Assembly (NCBI RefSeq): GCF_001547525.1
Contig: NZ_CM003768.1
Span: 1,488,001-1,552,000 of the forward strand
Direction: 5' to 3'
Length of the DNA stretch: 64,000 nt
DNA from: Burkholderia anthina
GTDB lineage: Bacteria > Pseudomonadota > Gammaproteobacteria > Burkholderiales > Burkholderiaceae
Below are positions 53,307 through 62,744 of this stretch, piece by piece. The stretch's first letter is position 1; every line of letters begins with the position of its first letter. The position numbers and the translations under genes were made by a program. The notes under the pieces are model-generated. The model ran no database searches, had not been told where the DNA came from, and saw only the letters and a list, made by a program, of their open reading frames with translations.

Positions 53307-54470
53307 ATGGCGGAACACGAGCAGCAGGGCGCGCTGGCGGGATTGCGCATCATCGATCTGTCGCGGGTGCTGGGCGGCCCGTACGCGACCCAGATCCTCG
53401 CCGACCACGGCGCGGAGGTGATCAAGGTCGAACCGCCTTCCGGCGACGAGACGCGCACGTGGGGCCCGCCGTTCGACGGCGACACAGCGTCGTACTTCCT
53501 CGGCGTGAACCGCAACAAGCTCGGCATCGCGCTCGACCTGACGCAGCCGGCCGATCGCGAGCGGCTGCTCGGGCTGCTCGAACACGCGGACGCGCTGGTC
53601 GAGAACTTCAAGATCGGCACGATGGAGCGCTGGGGGCTCGGTTTCGATGCGCTGCACGCGCGGTTTCCGCGCCTCGTGTATTGCCGCGTGTCGGGTTTCG
53701 GCGCGGATGGTCCGCTCGGCGGGCTGCCGGGCTATGACGCGGCGGTACAGGCGCTCGCGGGGCTGATGAGCGTCAACGGCGAAGCCGGCGGCGCACCGTT
53801 GCGCGTCGGCGTGCCGATCGTCGATCTCGTCACGGGGCTGAACGCGGCGCTCGGCGTGCTGATGGCGCTGCGCGAGCGCGATGCGAGCGGGCGCGGCCAG
53901 TTCGTCGAGTCGACGCTGTTCGACTGCGCGCTGTCGATCCTCCATCCGCATACGTCGAACTTCTTTCATTCGGGCCAGGCGCCCGTGCGCACCGGCAACG
54001 CGCATCCGAACATCACGCCGTATGACAGCTTTCCGACGGCGGGCGTCGACATCTTTCTGGCGGTCGGCAACAACGGGCAGTTCGCCGCGCTGTGCGACGT
54101 GCTCGGCACGCGCGACTGGCTCGACGATCCGCGCTTCGCGGACAACCGCGCGCGCAGCCGTAACCGCGCCGCGCTGCGCAGGCTGCTCGAAACGGCGCTG
54201 GCCGCGCACGACGGCGCGACGCTCGCCGAGCGACTGATGCACCGCGGCGTGCCGTGCGCGCCCGTGCTCGCGCTCGACGCGGCGCTCGCCCATCCGCACG
54301 TCGCGCATCGGCGGATGACGGTCGAGCTGGGCCGGCATCGCGGCATCGCGTCGCCGATCAAGCTCGGCCGCACGCCGGCCACGTACCGGCGGCCGCCGCC
54401 CGCGCTGAACGAACATGCGGCACAGGTGTTTGCGGATGACAACGGCAACGACGGCAACCGCCGGACCTGA
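53307..54470 (+). CDS. Family III CoA-transferase (CaiB/BaiF type)
   Basis: This 387-residue class III CoA-transferase moves CoA between acyl-CoA and a free acid. Landmarks are 'LAGLRIIDLSRVLGGPYATQILADHGAEVIKVE' near the start, the conserved catalytic Asp region 'GLPGYDAAVQALAGLM' (about residues 143-158), 'GVPIVDLVTGLNAALGVL' and 'RGVPCAPVLALDAAL'. The substrate is unknown. The following carrier (CitMHS) and acyl-CoA dehydrogenase suggest activation of an imported di- or tricarboxylic acid. ATG 53307 follows AGGAGC; an upstream GTG at 53190 lies inside the operator dyad and is rejected. Confidence 0.92.
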   Translation: MAEHEQQGALAGLRIIDLSRVLGGPYATQILADHGAEVIKVEPPSGDETRTWGPPFDGDTASYFLGVNRNKLGIALDLTQPADRERLLGLLEHADALVENFKIGTMERWGLGFDALHARFPRLVYCRVSGFGADGPLGGLPGYDAAVQALAGLMSVNGEAGGAPLRVGVPIVDLVTGLNAALGVLMALRERDASGRGQFVESTLFDCALSILHPHTSNFFHSGQAPVRTGNAHPNITPYDSFPTAGVDIFLAVGNNGQFAALCDVLGTRDWLDDPRFADNRARSRNRAALRRLLETALAAHDGATLAERLMHRGVPCAPVLALDAALAHPHVAHRRMTVELGRHRGIASPIKLGRTPATYRRPPPALNEHAAQVFADDNGNDGNRRT

Positions 54471-54572
54471 CCGGCCTGGCCGCGCGCGCCGGCACACCAA
54501 CAATTCGGACATCACGCCGGCCCGCGCATCGACACGCACCGACACGCGCACCGGCTGAAGAGGAGACGCATC

Positions 54573-55874
54573 ATGCTCGCATGGATCGGCGCGATCGCCA
54601 TCGTCGCGCTGTTCGGCCTGATCATCACGAAGCGGCTGTCGCCGCTCGTCGCGCTGATCGTCGTGCCGGTGGCCGCGTCGCTCGCGGCCGGCTTCGGCCT
54701 GCAGACCGGCAAGTTCGTCGTGCACGGCGTACAGAACATCGGCCCGATCGCCGGGATGTTCGTTTTTGCGATTCTATTTTTCGGTATCCTCACCGATGCG
54801 GGGATGCTCGATCCGATCATCGCCGGCGTGCTGCGCGTGATCGGCTGCCATCCGCCGCGCATCGTGATGGGCTCGGCGCTGCTCGCGCTGCTGATCCATC
54901 TCGACGGCTCGGGCGCCGTCACGTTTCTCGTCACGCTGCCCGCGATGATGCCGCTCTATACGCGGCTCGGGATGGATCGCCGCATCCTCGCGTGCGTCGC
55001 GTCGATGGCGGCCGGCGTCAATTTCCTGCCGTGGGTCGGGCCGATGCTGCGCGCGTCGGCCGCGCTGCACATTCCCGGCTCGGCGATCTTCACGCCGATG
55101 ATTCCGGTGCAGATCGTCGGGCTCGTGTTCGTATTCGGCACCGCGTACGTGCTCGGCGTGCGCGAGGCGAAGCGGCTCGGGCTCGACCGCGCCGGCGCGG
55201 CCGCGCTCGCGATCGCACCGCGCGAGCTGACCGACGCCGAGCGCGCATTGCGCCGGCCGGGCCGCTTCGGAATCAACGTCGCGCTGACGCTCGTCGTGCT
55301 CGTCACGCTGGTGTCGGGCATCGTCGACCCAATGGTGATGTTCATGCTCGGCACGGTCGCCGCGCTCGTGATCAACTATCCGGACGTGCACGCGCAGCGC
55401 GAGCGGATCGACGCGCATGCGAAGGCCGCGCTGATGATGGCGAGCGTGCTGCTCGCGGCCGGCGCGTTCACCGGCATCATGTCCGGCACCGGGATGCTGA
55501 AGGCGATGGCCGAGGTCGTCGTCGCGCACGTGCCGGTCGAGCATGCGCGCCACATGCCGTTCGTGCTCGGGCTGCTGTCGATGCCGCTCAGCCTGCTGTT
55601 CGATCCCGATTCGTTCTACTTCGGCGTGCTGCCGGTGCTCGCGGAGAGCGGCAAGCTGCTCGGCGTGCCACCGATCCAGATGGCGCAGGCCGCGCTGCTC
55701 GGCCAGATGACGACGGGTTTTCCGGTGAGCCCGCTCACGCCCGCGACGTTCCTGATCGTCGGCCTGACCGGCGTCGAGCTCGCCGAGCACCAGAAATTCA
55801 CGATTCCGTTCCTGTTCGCCGCCACCGTGCTGATGGTCTTCGCCGCGGTCGCGACGGGCGTGTTTCCATTGTGA
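54573..55874 (+). CDS. CitMHS-family carboxylate transporter
   Basis: This 433-residue inner-membrane carrier has about 11-12 hydrophobic segments. It resembles the CitMHS citrate-metal:H+ symporter family ('LDPIIAGVLRVIGCHPPRIVMGSALLALLIHLDGSG', 'GVNFLPWVGPMLRASA', 'AGAFTGIMSGTGML', 'DSFYFGVLPVLAE'). It should import a di- or tricarboxylate, perhaps as a metal complex. The ATG at 54573 follows AGAGGAG. It sits between the CoA-transferase and the acyl-CoA dehydrogenase, with gaps of 102 and 37 bases. Confidence 0.9.
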   Translation: MLAWIGAIAIVALFGLIITKRLSPLVALIVVPVAASLAAGFGLQTGKFVVHGVQNIGPIAGMFVFAILFFGILTDAGMLDPIIAGVLRVIGCHPPRIVMGSALLALLIHLDGSGAVTFLVTLPAMMPLYTRLGMDRRILACVASMAAGVNFLPWVGPMLRASAALHIPGSAIFTPMIPVQIVGLVFVFGTAYVLGVREAKRLGLDRAGAAALAIAPRELTDAERALRRPGRFGINVALTLVVLVTLVSGIVDPMVMFMLGTVAALVINYPDVHAQRERIDAHAKAALMMASVLLAAGAFTGIMSGTGMLKAMAEVVVAHVPVEHARHMPFVLGLLSMPLSLLFDPDSFYFGVLPVLAESGKLLGVPPIQMAQAALLGQMTTGFPVSPLTPATFLIVGLTGVELAEHQKFTIPFLFAATVLMVFAAVATGVFPL

Positions 55875-55911
55875 GCGGCGCGGCCGTTCACGCTTGCCGG
55901 GAGAGCAGTCC

Positions 55912-57078
55912 ATGCAGTTCGACCTGACCGACGACCAGCGCGCGATCGAAAGCGCGATCGAGAAAATCTGCGAGCGCTTCGGCGACGACTACTGGCTCGA
56001 ACGCGATCGCGCGGGCGGGTTTCCGGCCGATTTCCACGCGGCGCTCGCCGAGGCCGGCTGGCTCGGCATCGCGATGGATCCGGCCTACGGCGGCGCCGGC
56101 CTCGGGATGACCGAGGCGGCGCTGATGATGCGCACGATCAGCGCGTCGGGCGCCGGGCTGTCCGGCGCGTCGGCGGTCCACATGAACATCTTCGGGCTGA
56201 ATCCGGTGCAGGTGTTCGGCAACGATGCGCAGAAGGCGCGCTTCCTGCCGCCGCTGATCGCCGGGCGCGACAAGGCATGCTTCGCGGTGACCGAACCCGA
56301 CGCCGGGCTCGACACCACGCACCTGAGCACGCAAGCGCGCCGCGACGGCGATCACTACGTGCTGAGCGGGCGCAAGATCTGGATCTCGACCGCGCAGGTC
56401 GCGAACAAGATGCTGATCATCGCGCGCACGACACCGCTCGAGCAGGTCGCGAAACCGACCGACGGGCTGAGCCTGTTCTATACCGACCTCGACCGCTCGC
56501 GCGTCGAGGTGCGCGAAATCGAGAAGATGGGCCGCAAGGCGGTCGATTCGAACATGCTGTTCATCGACAATCTGCGCGTGCCGCGCGACGACCTGATCGG
56601 CAACGAAGGCGACGGCTTCCGCTATCTGCTGCACGGGCTGAACCCCGAACGGATCCTGATCGCCGCCGAGGCGATCGGGCTCGGGCAAGCCGCGCTGCGC
56701 CGCGCGACGCAGTATGCGTGCGAGCGCGTCGTGTTCGGCCGGCCGATCGGGCAGAACCAGTCGATCCAGCATCCGCTCGCGCAGGCATGGATGCAGCTCG
56801 AGGCCGCGTGGCTGATGGTGATGAAGGCCGCGACGCGCTACGACGCAGGCCAGTCGTGCGGCGCGGAGGCGAACGCGGCGAAATACCTCGGCGCGGAAGC
56901 CGCGTTCCAGGCGTGCCAGACGGCGATCGCGACGCATGGCGGGATGGGGTACGCGAAGGAATACCATGTCGAGCGCTACCTGCGCGAGTGTATGATTCCG
57001 AGGCTCGCGCCCGTGAGTCCGCAACTGATCCTGTGCTACATCGCGGAGAAGGTGCTCGGGCTGCCGAAGTCGTACTGA
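55912..57078 (+). CDS. Acyl-CoA dehydrogenase
   Basis: This 388-residue flavoenzyme has the three-part acyl-CoA dehydrogenase fold: an N-terminal helical domain ('DLTDDQRAIESAIEKICERF'), a middle beta domain with 'CFAVTEPDAGLDTTHLSTQA' and 'VLSGRKIWISTAQVA', and a C-terminal helical domain with 'RIRAATQYACERVVFG'-like ordering ('RRATQYACERVVFGRPI', 'QTAIATHGGMGYAKEYHVER'). The likely catalytic Glu lies in the last segment. It should oxidise the CoA ester made by the CoA-transferase. It does not show the glutaryl-CoA dehydrogenase C-terminal signature. ATG 55912 follows GGGAGAG. Confidence 0.92.
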   Translation: MQFDLTDDQRAIESAIEKICERFGDDYWLERDRAGGFPADFHAALAEAGWLGIAMDPAYGGAGLGMTEAALMMRTISASGAGLSGASAVHMNIFGLNPVQVFGNDAQKARFLPPLIAGRDKACFAVTEPDAGLDTTHLSTQARRDGDHYVLSGRKIWISTAQVANKMLIIARTTPLEQVAKPTDGLSLFYTDLDRSRVEVREIEKMGRKAVDSNMLFIDNLRVPRDDLIGNEGDGFRYLLHGLNPERILIAAEAIGLGQAALRRATQYACERVVFGRPIGQNQSIQHPLAQAWMQLEAAWLMVMKAATRYDAGQSCGAEANAAKYLGAEAAFQACQTAIATHGGMGYAKEYHVERYLRECMIPRLAPVSPQLILCYIAEKVLGLPKSY

Positions 57079-57138
57079 CCGTACCGACCCGGCGGCCCGC
57101 CCGGCGCGCGGATTCCCGTTCCGAATCAAGCGCTCGTC

Positions 57139-57882
57139 ATGGACGTCAAACTCGTTGCCCGCACGCTCGACCTGTTCGAGCTGTTCGCCGCCGAACGGCG
57201 GCCGCTGCCGCTCACCGAACTCGCGCGCCTGCTCAACGTGCCGGCGTCGAGCTGCCTCGCGATGGCGCGCACGCTCGTGAGCCGCGGCTATCTGTACGAA
57301 GTGCGCAAGCGCGGCGGCTACTATCCGACGCGGCGCCTGCAGACGGTCGCCGCCGCGATCGACGCGACCGATCCGGTCGTCGACATCGTGCATCCGCACC
57401 TCGTCGCGCTGCGCGACGCGAGCCGCGAAACGGCCGTGCTCGGCAAGATCCAGGGCGCGTCGGTCACGTACCTCGACGTCGTCGAATCGGAGCAGGCGAT
57501 CCGCTATACGCGCCAGCCGGGCGAACTGCGGCCGCTGCATGCGAATTCGATCGGCAAGGCGATCTTCGCGGAACTCGCCGCCGATGCGCAGCAGGCACTC
57601 GGCGCGCAACTGCCGTTCGAACGCTTCACCGACGCGACGGTGGGCGACCTGCCGGCGCTCGTCGCGCAGACCGCGCGGTTTCGCGAACTCGGGTGGGCGG
57701 AGAACTTCGGCGAAAGCGCGCCCGAACTGTCGGCGATCGCGGTCGCGCTGACGCTCGACGGCGACTGGTACGGGCTGTCGATCGTCGGCCCGACCGAGCG
57801 GATCCGCCAGCATCGCGACACGCATGCGGCGCTGCTCGTCGACGCGAAGGCGCGGCTGCTGGCCGAGCACGCGCGCGGGTAG
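57139..57882 (+). CDS. IclR-family transcriptional regulator
   Basis: This 247-residue regulator has an N-terminal winged helix ('LTELARLLNVPASSCLAMARTLVSRGYLYEV', about residues 24-54) and a C-terminal effector domain ('ASRETAVLGKIQGASVTYLDVVE', 'GELRPLHANSIGKAIFAELA', 'YGLSIVGPTERI'). It is 60 bases after the acyl-CoA dehydrogenase and is the best candidate for binding the dyad at 53183-53224. The effector is probably the acid or CoA ester handled by the operon. It converges with the chitinase gene over an 85-base gap without a clear terminator. Confidence 0.92.
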   Translation: MDVKLVARTLDLFELFAAERRPLPLTELARLLNVPASSCLAMARTLVSRGYLYEVRKRGGYYPTRRLQTVAAAIDATDPVVDIVHPHLVALRDASRETAVLGKIQGASVTYLDVVESEQAIRYTRQPGELRPLHANSIGKAIFAELAADAQQALGAQLPFERFTDATVGDLPALVAQTARFRELGWAENFGESAPELSAIAVALTLDGDWYGLSIVGPTERIRQHRDTHAALLVDAKARLLAEHARG

Positions 57883-57967
57883 GGCGCCGGCTGCGGGCCG
57901 TCGCCGGCGTGCGGTCCTGCCACGCGGGAACGGCCCGCCGCGCGTCACGCGCGAGCGCGCCGCACCG

Positions 57968-59323
57968 TCACGACTTCACCCACACGCCGCCCGCGCTCGG
58001 GTTGTCGCCCTGCGTCCACCATTTCGCGCAATACTTCGCGCCCTGATACGTCACGCACGTGCCGCCCTGGTACGCGGTCGTCGCCGACCACGCAGGCGTG
58101 CCGCCGCCGATCGGTTTCCACACGGCGGCCTGGCCGGGCACGTCGCCCTGCGTCCACCACTGCGCCTGATACGTCGTGCCCTGGTAGGTGACCGTCGCGC
58201 CGGCCGTATAGACCTGGCCGGCCGCCCACGGTGCGCCCGGCTGCGGCGTGCCGCCGTCCGAGCCGCCGCCGTAGTTCGGGTCCTGCGTGACGCCCGCGCC
58301 CCACTTGCCGTCGAGCTTCCTGAAGATCGCCGCGAACGCGTACGGCTGCTGCGCGACGCCCGAGCAGGTCGGCGACGCATACGTGCCGCCGGACGGGCAC
58401 GCCTGATCGCGGCCGACCGACCAGTTGCCGAAGAAGCCGTAGCCGTTCGCGACCGCCGCGTTCAGCACGGTCTGTGCATTCGCGAGCGTGAAGGTTTCGC
58501 CCTGCACGTCGTTCACGCCGATCATCGGCGTGACGCCGACCATCTGCCACAGCTGCGCGTTGGTCTTCGGCTGGCCGGCCGACTTGAACGCCGTGTCGAG
58601 CTGCGAATACAGCGCCTGCGCGGCGCTGATCGCCGCGGCGCCCATGTCGATGTTCGCGGGGCCGTAATCCATCGCCATCACGTTGACCGCATCGAACGTG
58701 GTCTTGTTCGCGATGGCCGCGTTGACGACGTTCACGCCGTCCTGCGTGAGCCCGGTCGGCATCGTCGGCAGCGTCAGCGTCACGTGCAGCGGCTTGCCCT
58801 TCGCCGCGTAGTCGGCCTGCAGTTGCGCGACCGCCTGGAAGTTGCGCGCCACCGCCGCCGTATCCTGCTGCGACGCGCCCTCGATGTCGAAATCGACATG
58901 CGTGAGGCCGTACGTATCGATCACCGTCTGGTATGCGGTCTTCAGCGCGGGGACCGTCGAGCACGCCTGCATCAGCGGCGTGCCGTTCGCGCCGCCGAAC
59001 GACACGGCGACTTCGCCGCCTTTCGCGCGGTAGCTCGCGATCGACGTGGACAGCGCGGTCAGCAGGCCGCCGCTCGCGCCGTTGCCGATCGGCTGCACGC
59101 CGCCCCACGACGGCACGCAGCCGTTGCCCGCGACCACGAACGCGAGCGTGAACTGCTGGATGCCCTGGCGTACGCCGATCTGGTCGACCAGCGGTGTCGG
59201 ATAAAGCGTCACGTCGACATACGGTGCATAGACGCCGGCACCGTGCGACACGCTCGCCATCGCGAGCAGACAACCCGCGGCAAACGCACGCGGAACGAAA
59301 CGCGGCAACACATTGTTGTTCAT
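57968..59323 (-). CDS. Secreted GH18 chitinase with two chitin-binding modules
   Basis: This 451-residue exported enzyme has a signal peptide (residues 1 to about 28, 'ASVSHG'). A GH18 barrel (about 30-345) contains 'VSFGGANG', the catalytic strand 'GLTHVDFDIEG' with the acid/base Glu, and 'VMAMDYG'. After a Gly/Pro linker come two CBM5/12 modules, each with 'YQG..Y.A/CKWWTQGD' (about 365-405 and 411-451); the aromatic triads are intact. In the catalytic motif the first Asp of DxxDxDxE is Thr, as in one bacterial GH18 subgroup. It should degrade chitin outside the cell. ATG 59323 begins a standard signal sequence. Confidence 0.93.
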   Translation of the reverse strand: MNNNVLPRFVPRAFAAGCLLAMASVSHGAGVYAPYVDVTLYPTPLVDQIGVRQGIQQFTLAFVVAGNGCVPSWGGVQPIGNGASGGLLTALSTSIASYRAKGGEVAVSFGGANGTPLMQACSTVPALKTAYQTVIDTYGLTHVDFDIEGASQQDTAAVARNFQAVAQLQADYAAKGKPLHVTLTLPTMPTGLTQDGVNVVNAAIANKTTFDAVNVMAMDYGPANIDMGAAAISAAQALYSQLDTAFKSAGQPKTNAQLWQMVGVTPMIGVNDVQGETFTLANAQTVLNAAVANGYGFFGNWSVGRDQACPSGGTYASPTCSGVAQQPYAFAAIFRKLDGKWGAGVTQDPNYGGGSDGGTPQPGAPWAAGQVYTAGATVTYQGTTYQAQWWTQGDVPGQAAVWKPIGGGTPAWSATTAYQGGTCVTYQGAKYCAKWWTQGDNPSAGGVWVKS

Positions 59324-59674
59324 TCTGTGTTCTCCAAGTGGAAGAGGGATACGCTGGCCTGCGTATCGCCGCCGGCGGGCAACGCAGGTGTCCCACCGGC
59401 GGCGTGCCTATCTTGGAGGATTCGCGTCGAATAGGGAATTTAGGTGTTCTTCTTTTCGTTATTCGATTCCCAATACGTAACGAACTTGCCGATTCGATCG
59501 CGTTTCGAAACGCGAGGCGGGCACTTTTTCCGGTCAATCGTGCGACGGCGTGCGCATGGACCGGTTCCAGCGAACCCGCGACGCGCCGGCATGCCGATCG
59601 CCGGCGCGCGTGCATGCGCATTCACGCGAGCGTCGCCGGGGATGCGGTACGCGCCACGCCGCGCGCAGCCGCGT
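59324..59674. other. Intergenic region between chitinase and cobJ
   Basis: About 350 bases without a supported gene. The part near 59440-59490 is AT-rich (TTCTTCTTTTCGTTATTCG) and probably contains the chitinase promoter, read leftward. A minus-strand frame of about 60 codons (59440-59625) has no recognisable family, signal peptide or good start site, so I do not call it. No RNA gene or repeat is evident. Confidence 0.4.
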
Positions 59675-61390
59675 TCACCGATACCAGCGCGGCGTATAGA
59701 CCCATTCGCGCGCGTTGCCGATCGCGAAACGCCGTGTCGTCGACGAGCCGACGATCACCATCGTGCGCATGTCGACCTGCTCGCCGCGCAGCGCGCCGAG
59801 CGTCGTCGTCGAGAGCGTCGCGCCCGGCCGGCCGATGTCGCGGCCGAGCACGACCACCGTATCGGCCGCGCGATGCGCGCGCACGATATCGAGCGCACGG
59901 TCGAGCTGCCACGGCCGCGCGCGCGAGATCGGGTTGTAGAACGCCATCACGAGATCGGCTTGCGCCGCGTGCCGCAGGCGCGTCTCGATCACGTCCCACG
60001 GCTTCAGGTTGTCCGACAGCGAGATCGCGCAGAAATCGTGGCCGAGCGGCGCGCCGGCCTGCGCGGCCGTCGCGAGCGACGCGGAGATGCCGGGCTCCAC
60101 GCGCAGGTCGACCGCGGCCCATTGCGGGTTGCATGCTTCGTCGAGCGCTTCGAGCACGGCCGCGGCCATCGCGAACACGCCGGGGTCGCCCGACGACACG
60201 ACCGCGACGCGGCGGCCCTCGGCCGCCAGTTCGAACGCATGGCGCGCGCGCTGCATTTCCTCGCGATTGTCGGTGCCGTGCACGCGCTGGTCCGCCCGAA
60301 ACGGGCCGGCCATGTTCACGTAGGTCGTGTAGCCCAGGATGTCGGTCGCGTCCGCGAGCGCCGCGCGCGCGGCCGGCGTGAGCCATGCGGCGCCGCCCGG
60401 GCCGAGGCCGAGCACCGTCAGGCGGCCGCGTGCGCGGCCGAGCGTGGCCGGATCGACCGGCTGCGATGCGACCGCGCACGCGAGACCGTTCGATGCGTCA
60501 CGCAGCGTATGCGCGACGCGCAATGCGCGGCCGAGCAGCGTGGCGGCGTCGGCGGGCGCGTCGCGATCGCCATCGCTAGCGACGAAACGCAGCGGCACGT
60601 CGAGCGTGCTCGCCGCTTCTTCCAGCGCGGCGTCGCCGATCGCCGAGGCCGGCGCGACGATGGCCGCGAGCGCCAGCCGCGCGAGGTCCTGCGCGTCGAG
60701 CGCGGCTGCGATGCGCACGGCTAGCGCTTCGTCGGCATGCACGGCATCCGCCGCCACGCCGACCACCACGCTGCGCGGATGAATCACGAGTTCGTCGCGC
60801 GCGCCGCGCCACGCATCGGGCGTCACGCGAATCGCATGCGCGGCCGCGGCATCGCGCGGCAACGCGACCTCGTCGAGCCACGGCGCGGCGCCGTCGATGC
60901 GCGTCGACGCGCCCGCGAGCAGGTCGGACACGAAGCGCTTGCCTTGCGCGAGGTCGGCGAGCGCGTAGCCTTCCGGCGGATTGAGTACGCATGCGCCGAA
61001 GCGCAGTTCGCCGCTCGTCGTGATCGCCGGCGCGACGCCGACGCATGCGGCGATTTCACGCGCGATCGCGTTGACACCCGTCAGCCCGCCGAGCAGCGGC
61101 ACGACGGCCGAGCCGTCCTCCGCGACCGCGAGCACCGGCGGCTCGACGCCCTTGTCGGCGAGCGCGGGTGCGAGGCAGCGGATCACGATGCCGGCCGCGC
61201 ACAGCGCGACGATCGGCAAGCCGCGTGCATAGAGTTCGCGCAGGTGCGCGCCGAGTTCGTCGAACGACACGTCGGCGTCGACGCGCGCGGCAAGCCCGTG
61301 CACGCGGGCGCCCGGGTAACGCGCCTGGATCCGCCGTGCGGTATCGAGCGCGCCCGCGCCGAGAATCACGATCGCGGGCGGCGTCGTCAT
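59675..61390 (-). CDS. cobJ: CbiG-like/precorrin-3B C17-methyltransferase CobJ fusion
   Basis: This 571-residue fusion has two parts. Residues 1 to about 310 resemble CbiG ('[20 protein letters not shown]', '[19 protein letters not shown]', '[15 protein letters not shown]'). Residues about 315-571 are a CobJ methylase ('[19 protein letters not shown]', '[18 protein letters not shown]', '[15 protein letters not shown]', '[17 protein letters not shown]', '[13 protein letters not shown]'). CobJ methylates C17 and drives ring contraction to precorrin-4. Long CobJ proteins with a CbiG part are known in pseudomonads. I start at ATG 61390, which overlaps the cobI stop by 4 bases; ATG 61399 is an in-frame alternative. 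Confidence 0.93.
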   Translation of the reverse strand: MTTPPAIVILGAGALDTARRIQARYPGARVHGLAARVDADVSFDELGAHLRELYARGLPIVALCAAGIVIRCLAPALADKGVEPPVLAVAEDGSAVVPLLGGLTGVNAIAREIAACVGVAPAITTSGELRFGACVLNPPEGYALADLAQGKRFVSDLLAGASTRIDGAAPWLDEVALPRDAAAAHAIRVTPDAWRGARDELVIHPRSVVVGVAADAVHADEALAVRIAAALDAQDLARLALAAIVAPASAIGDAALEEAASTLDVPLRFVASDGDRDAPADAATLLGRALRVAHTLRDASNGLACAVASQPVDPATLGRARGRLTVLGLGPGGAAWLTPAARAALADATDILGYTTYVNMAGPFRADQRVHGTDNREEMQRARHAFELAAEGRRVAVVSSGDPGVFAMAAAVLEALDEACNPQWAAVDLRVEPGISASLATAAQAGAPLGHDFCAISLSDNLKPWDVIETRLRHAAQADLVMAFYNPISRARPWQLDRALDIVRAHRAADTVVVLGRDIGRPGATLSTTTLGALRGEQVDMRTMVIVGSSTTRRFAIGNAREWVYTPRWYR

Positions 61391-62121
61391 CCTTGCCATT
61401 TTTCCCCCGGCACGACGAGCAGCGAGAAATACGGCGACGCCATCGGATCGACCTCGTCGAGCGGCACGATGCGCTGGTTCGCCATCGTCGCGCGCTCGAC
61501 GTACAGCGCGCGCTTCGCGAGCCCGAGTTCGTCGAGCACGCGCCGCACCTTGTCAAAATTGCGGCCGAGCTTCATCACGACGGCCGCGTCGGCCCGCGCG
61601 AGCCGCTCGCGCAGTTCGTGCTCGGGCAGCACGCCCGACAGCACCGACAGGCTCTGGTTGCGATAGACGAGCGGCTGGCCGAGCACGGCCGTGCCACCGA
61701 GCATCGCGCACACGCCGGGGATCACCTCGGTGTCGTAGCGCGGCGCGAGGCGGTCGTGCAGATACATGTACGAGCCGTAGAAGAACGGATCGCCTTCGCA
61801 GATCACCGCGACGTCGCGGCCCGCATCGAGGTGCGCGGCGACGATGTCGGCCGCGGTGTCGTAGAAATCGGCGATCACCGTCTCGTAGCACAGTGGCGGC
61901 GGCAGCGCCTCGGTCGTCACCGGGTAGACGAGCGGCAGTTGCGTCTGCCCGTCGAGCAGGTGCGCCTCGACGATGCCGTACGCGTTGCCTTTCTTGCCTT
62001 TCGCGACGAAATACGCGACCACGGGCGCCGCCTGCAGCACGCGCAGCGCCTTGATCGTCATCAGTTCGGGGTCGCCCGGGCCGACACCGACCCCGAACAG
62101 CCGTCCGCGCGCCGTCGTCAT
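61387..62121 (-). CDS. cobI: Precorrin-2 C20-methyltransferase CobI
   Basis: This 244-residue SAM-dependent methylase has '[19 protein letters not shown]' at the N-terminus, '[22 protein letters not shown]' (about residues 103-124), '[13 protein letters not shown]' and '[16 protein letters not shown]'. It makes precorrin-3A from precorrin-2. The ATG overlaps the cobH stop by 4 bases, and the stop overlaps the cobJ start by 4, so translation is coupled throughout the block. Confidence 0.96.
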   Translation of the reverse strand: MTTARGRLFGVGVGPGDPELMTIKALRVLQAAPVVAYFVAKGKKGNAYGIVEAHLLDGQTQLPLVYPVTTEALPPPLCYETVIADFYDTAADIVAAHLDAGRDVAVICEGDPFFYGSYMYLHDRLAPRYDTEVIPGVCAMLGGTAVLGQPLVYRNQSLSVLSGVLPEHELRERLARADAAVVMKLGRNFDKVRRVLDELGLAKRALYVERATMANQRIVPLDEVDPMASPYFSLLVVPGEKWQG

Positions 62122-62744
62122 TCGACCTCCGTTGCAAGCGCATTGACTGCGGCGGCGGCCATCGCGCTGCCGCCGCGCCGGCCGAGCAGCGCGACGTACG
62201 GCACGCCGCGGCTGTCGGCGTCGAGCATCGCCTTCGATTCGGCCGCGCCGATGAAACCGACCGGGAAGCCGAGGATCAGCGCGGGGCGCGGCGCGCCGGC
62301 GTCGATCATGTCGAGCAGATGAAACAGCGCGGTCGGCGCATTGCCGATCACGACGACGCTGCCCGCGAGATGCGGGCGCCACAGTTCGAGCGCCGCGGCC
62401 GAACGCGTGTTGCCCAGTTGCCGCGCGAGATCGGGCACCTCCGGCTCGCCGAGCGTGCAGATCACGCGATTGGCCGCGGGCAGCCGTGCGCGCGTGATGC
62501 CTTCGGCGACCATCCTCGCGTCGCACAGGATCGGCGCGCCGGCCGCGAGCGCGGTACGGCCGGCCGTGCCGGCGCCGGCGGAAAAACGCAGGTCGTACAC
62601 GATGTCGACCATCCCGCACGCATGGATCACGCGCACCGCGAGTTTCTCGAGATCGGGCGGGATCTGCGACAGGTCGGCCTCGGCGCGGATCGTCGCGAAC
62701 GACTGGCGGTAGATTTCCTGCCCGTCGCGAATGTAGTCAAGCAT
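62118..62744 (-). CDS. cobH: Precorrin-8X methylmutase CobH
   Basis: This 208-residue CobH/CbiC enzyme moves the C11 methyl group to C12, giving hydrogenobyrinic acid. Its signature pieces are '[20 protein letters not shown]', '[16 protein letters not shown]' (with the catalytic His), '[15 protein letters not shown]' and '[20 protein letters not shown]'. I chose ATG 62744, which is the conserved N-terminus; it overlaps the cobG stop by 8 bases. Its product is the substrate line leading to CobB and CobN in the other cobalamin block. Confidence 0.96.
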   Translation of the reverse strand: MLDYIRDGQEIYRQSFATIRAEADLSQIPPDLEKLAVRVIHACGMVDIVYDLRFSAGAGTAGRTALAAGAPILCDARMVAEGITRARLPAANRVICTLGEPEVPDLARQLGNTRSAAALELWRPHLAGSVVVIGNAPTALFHLLDMIDAGAPRPALILGFPVGFIGAAESKAMLDADSRGVPYVALLGRRGGSAMAAAAVNALATEVE

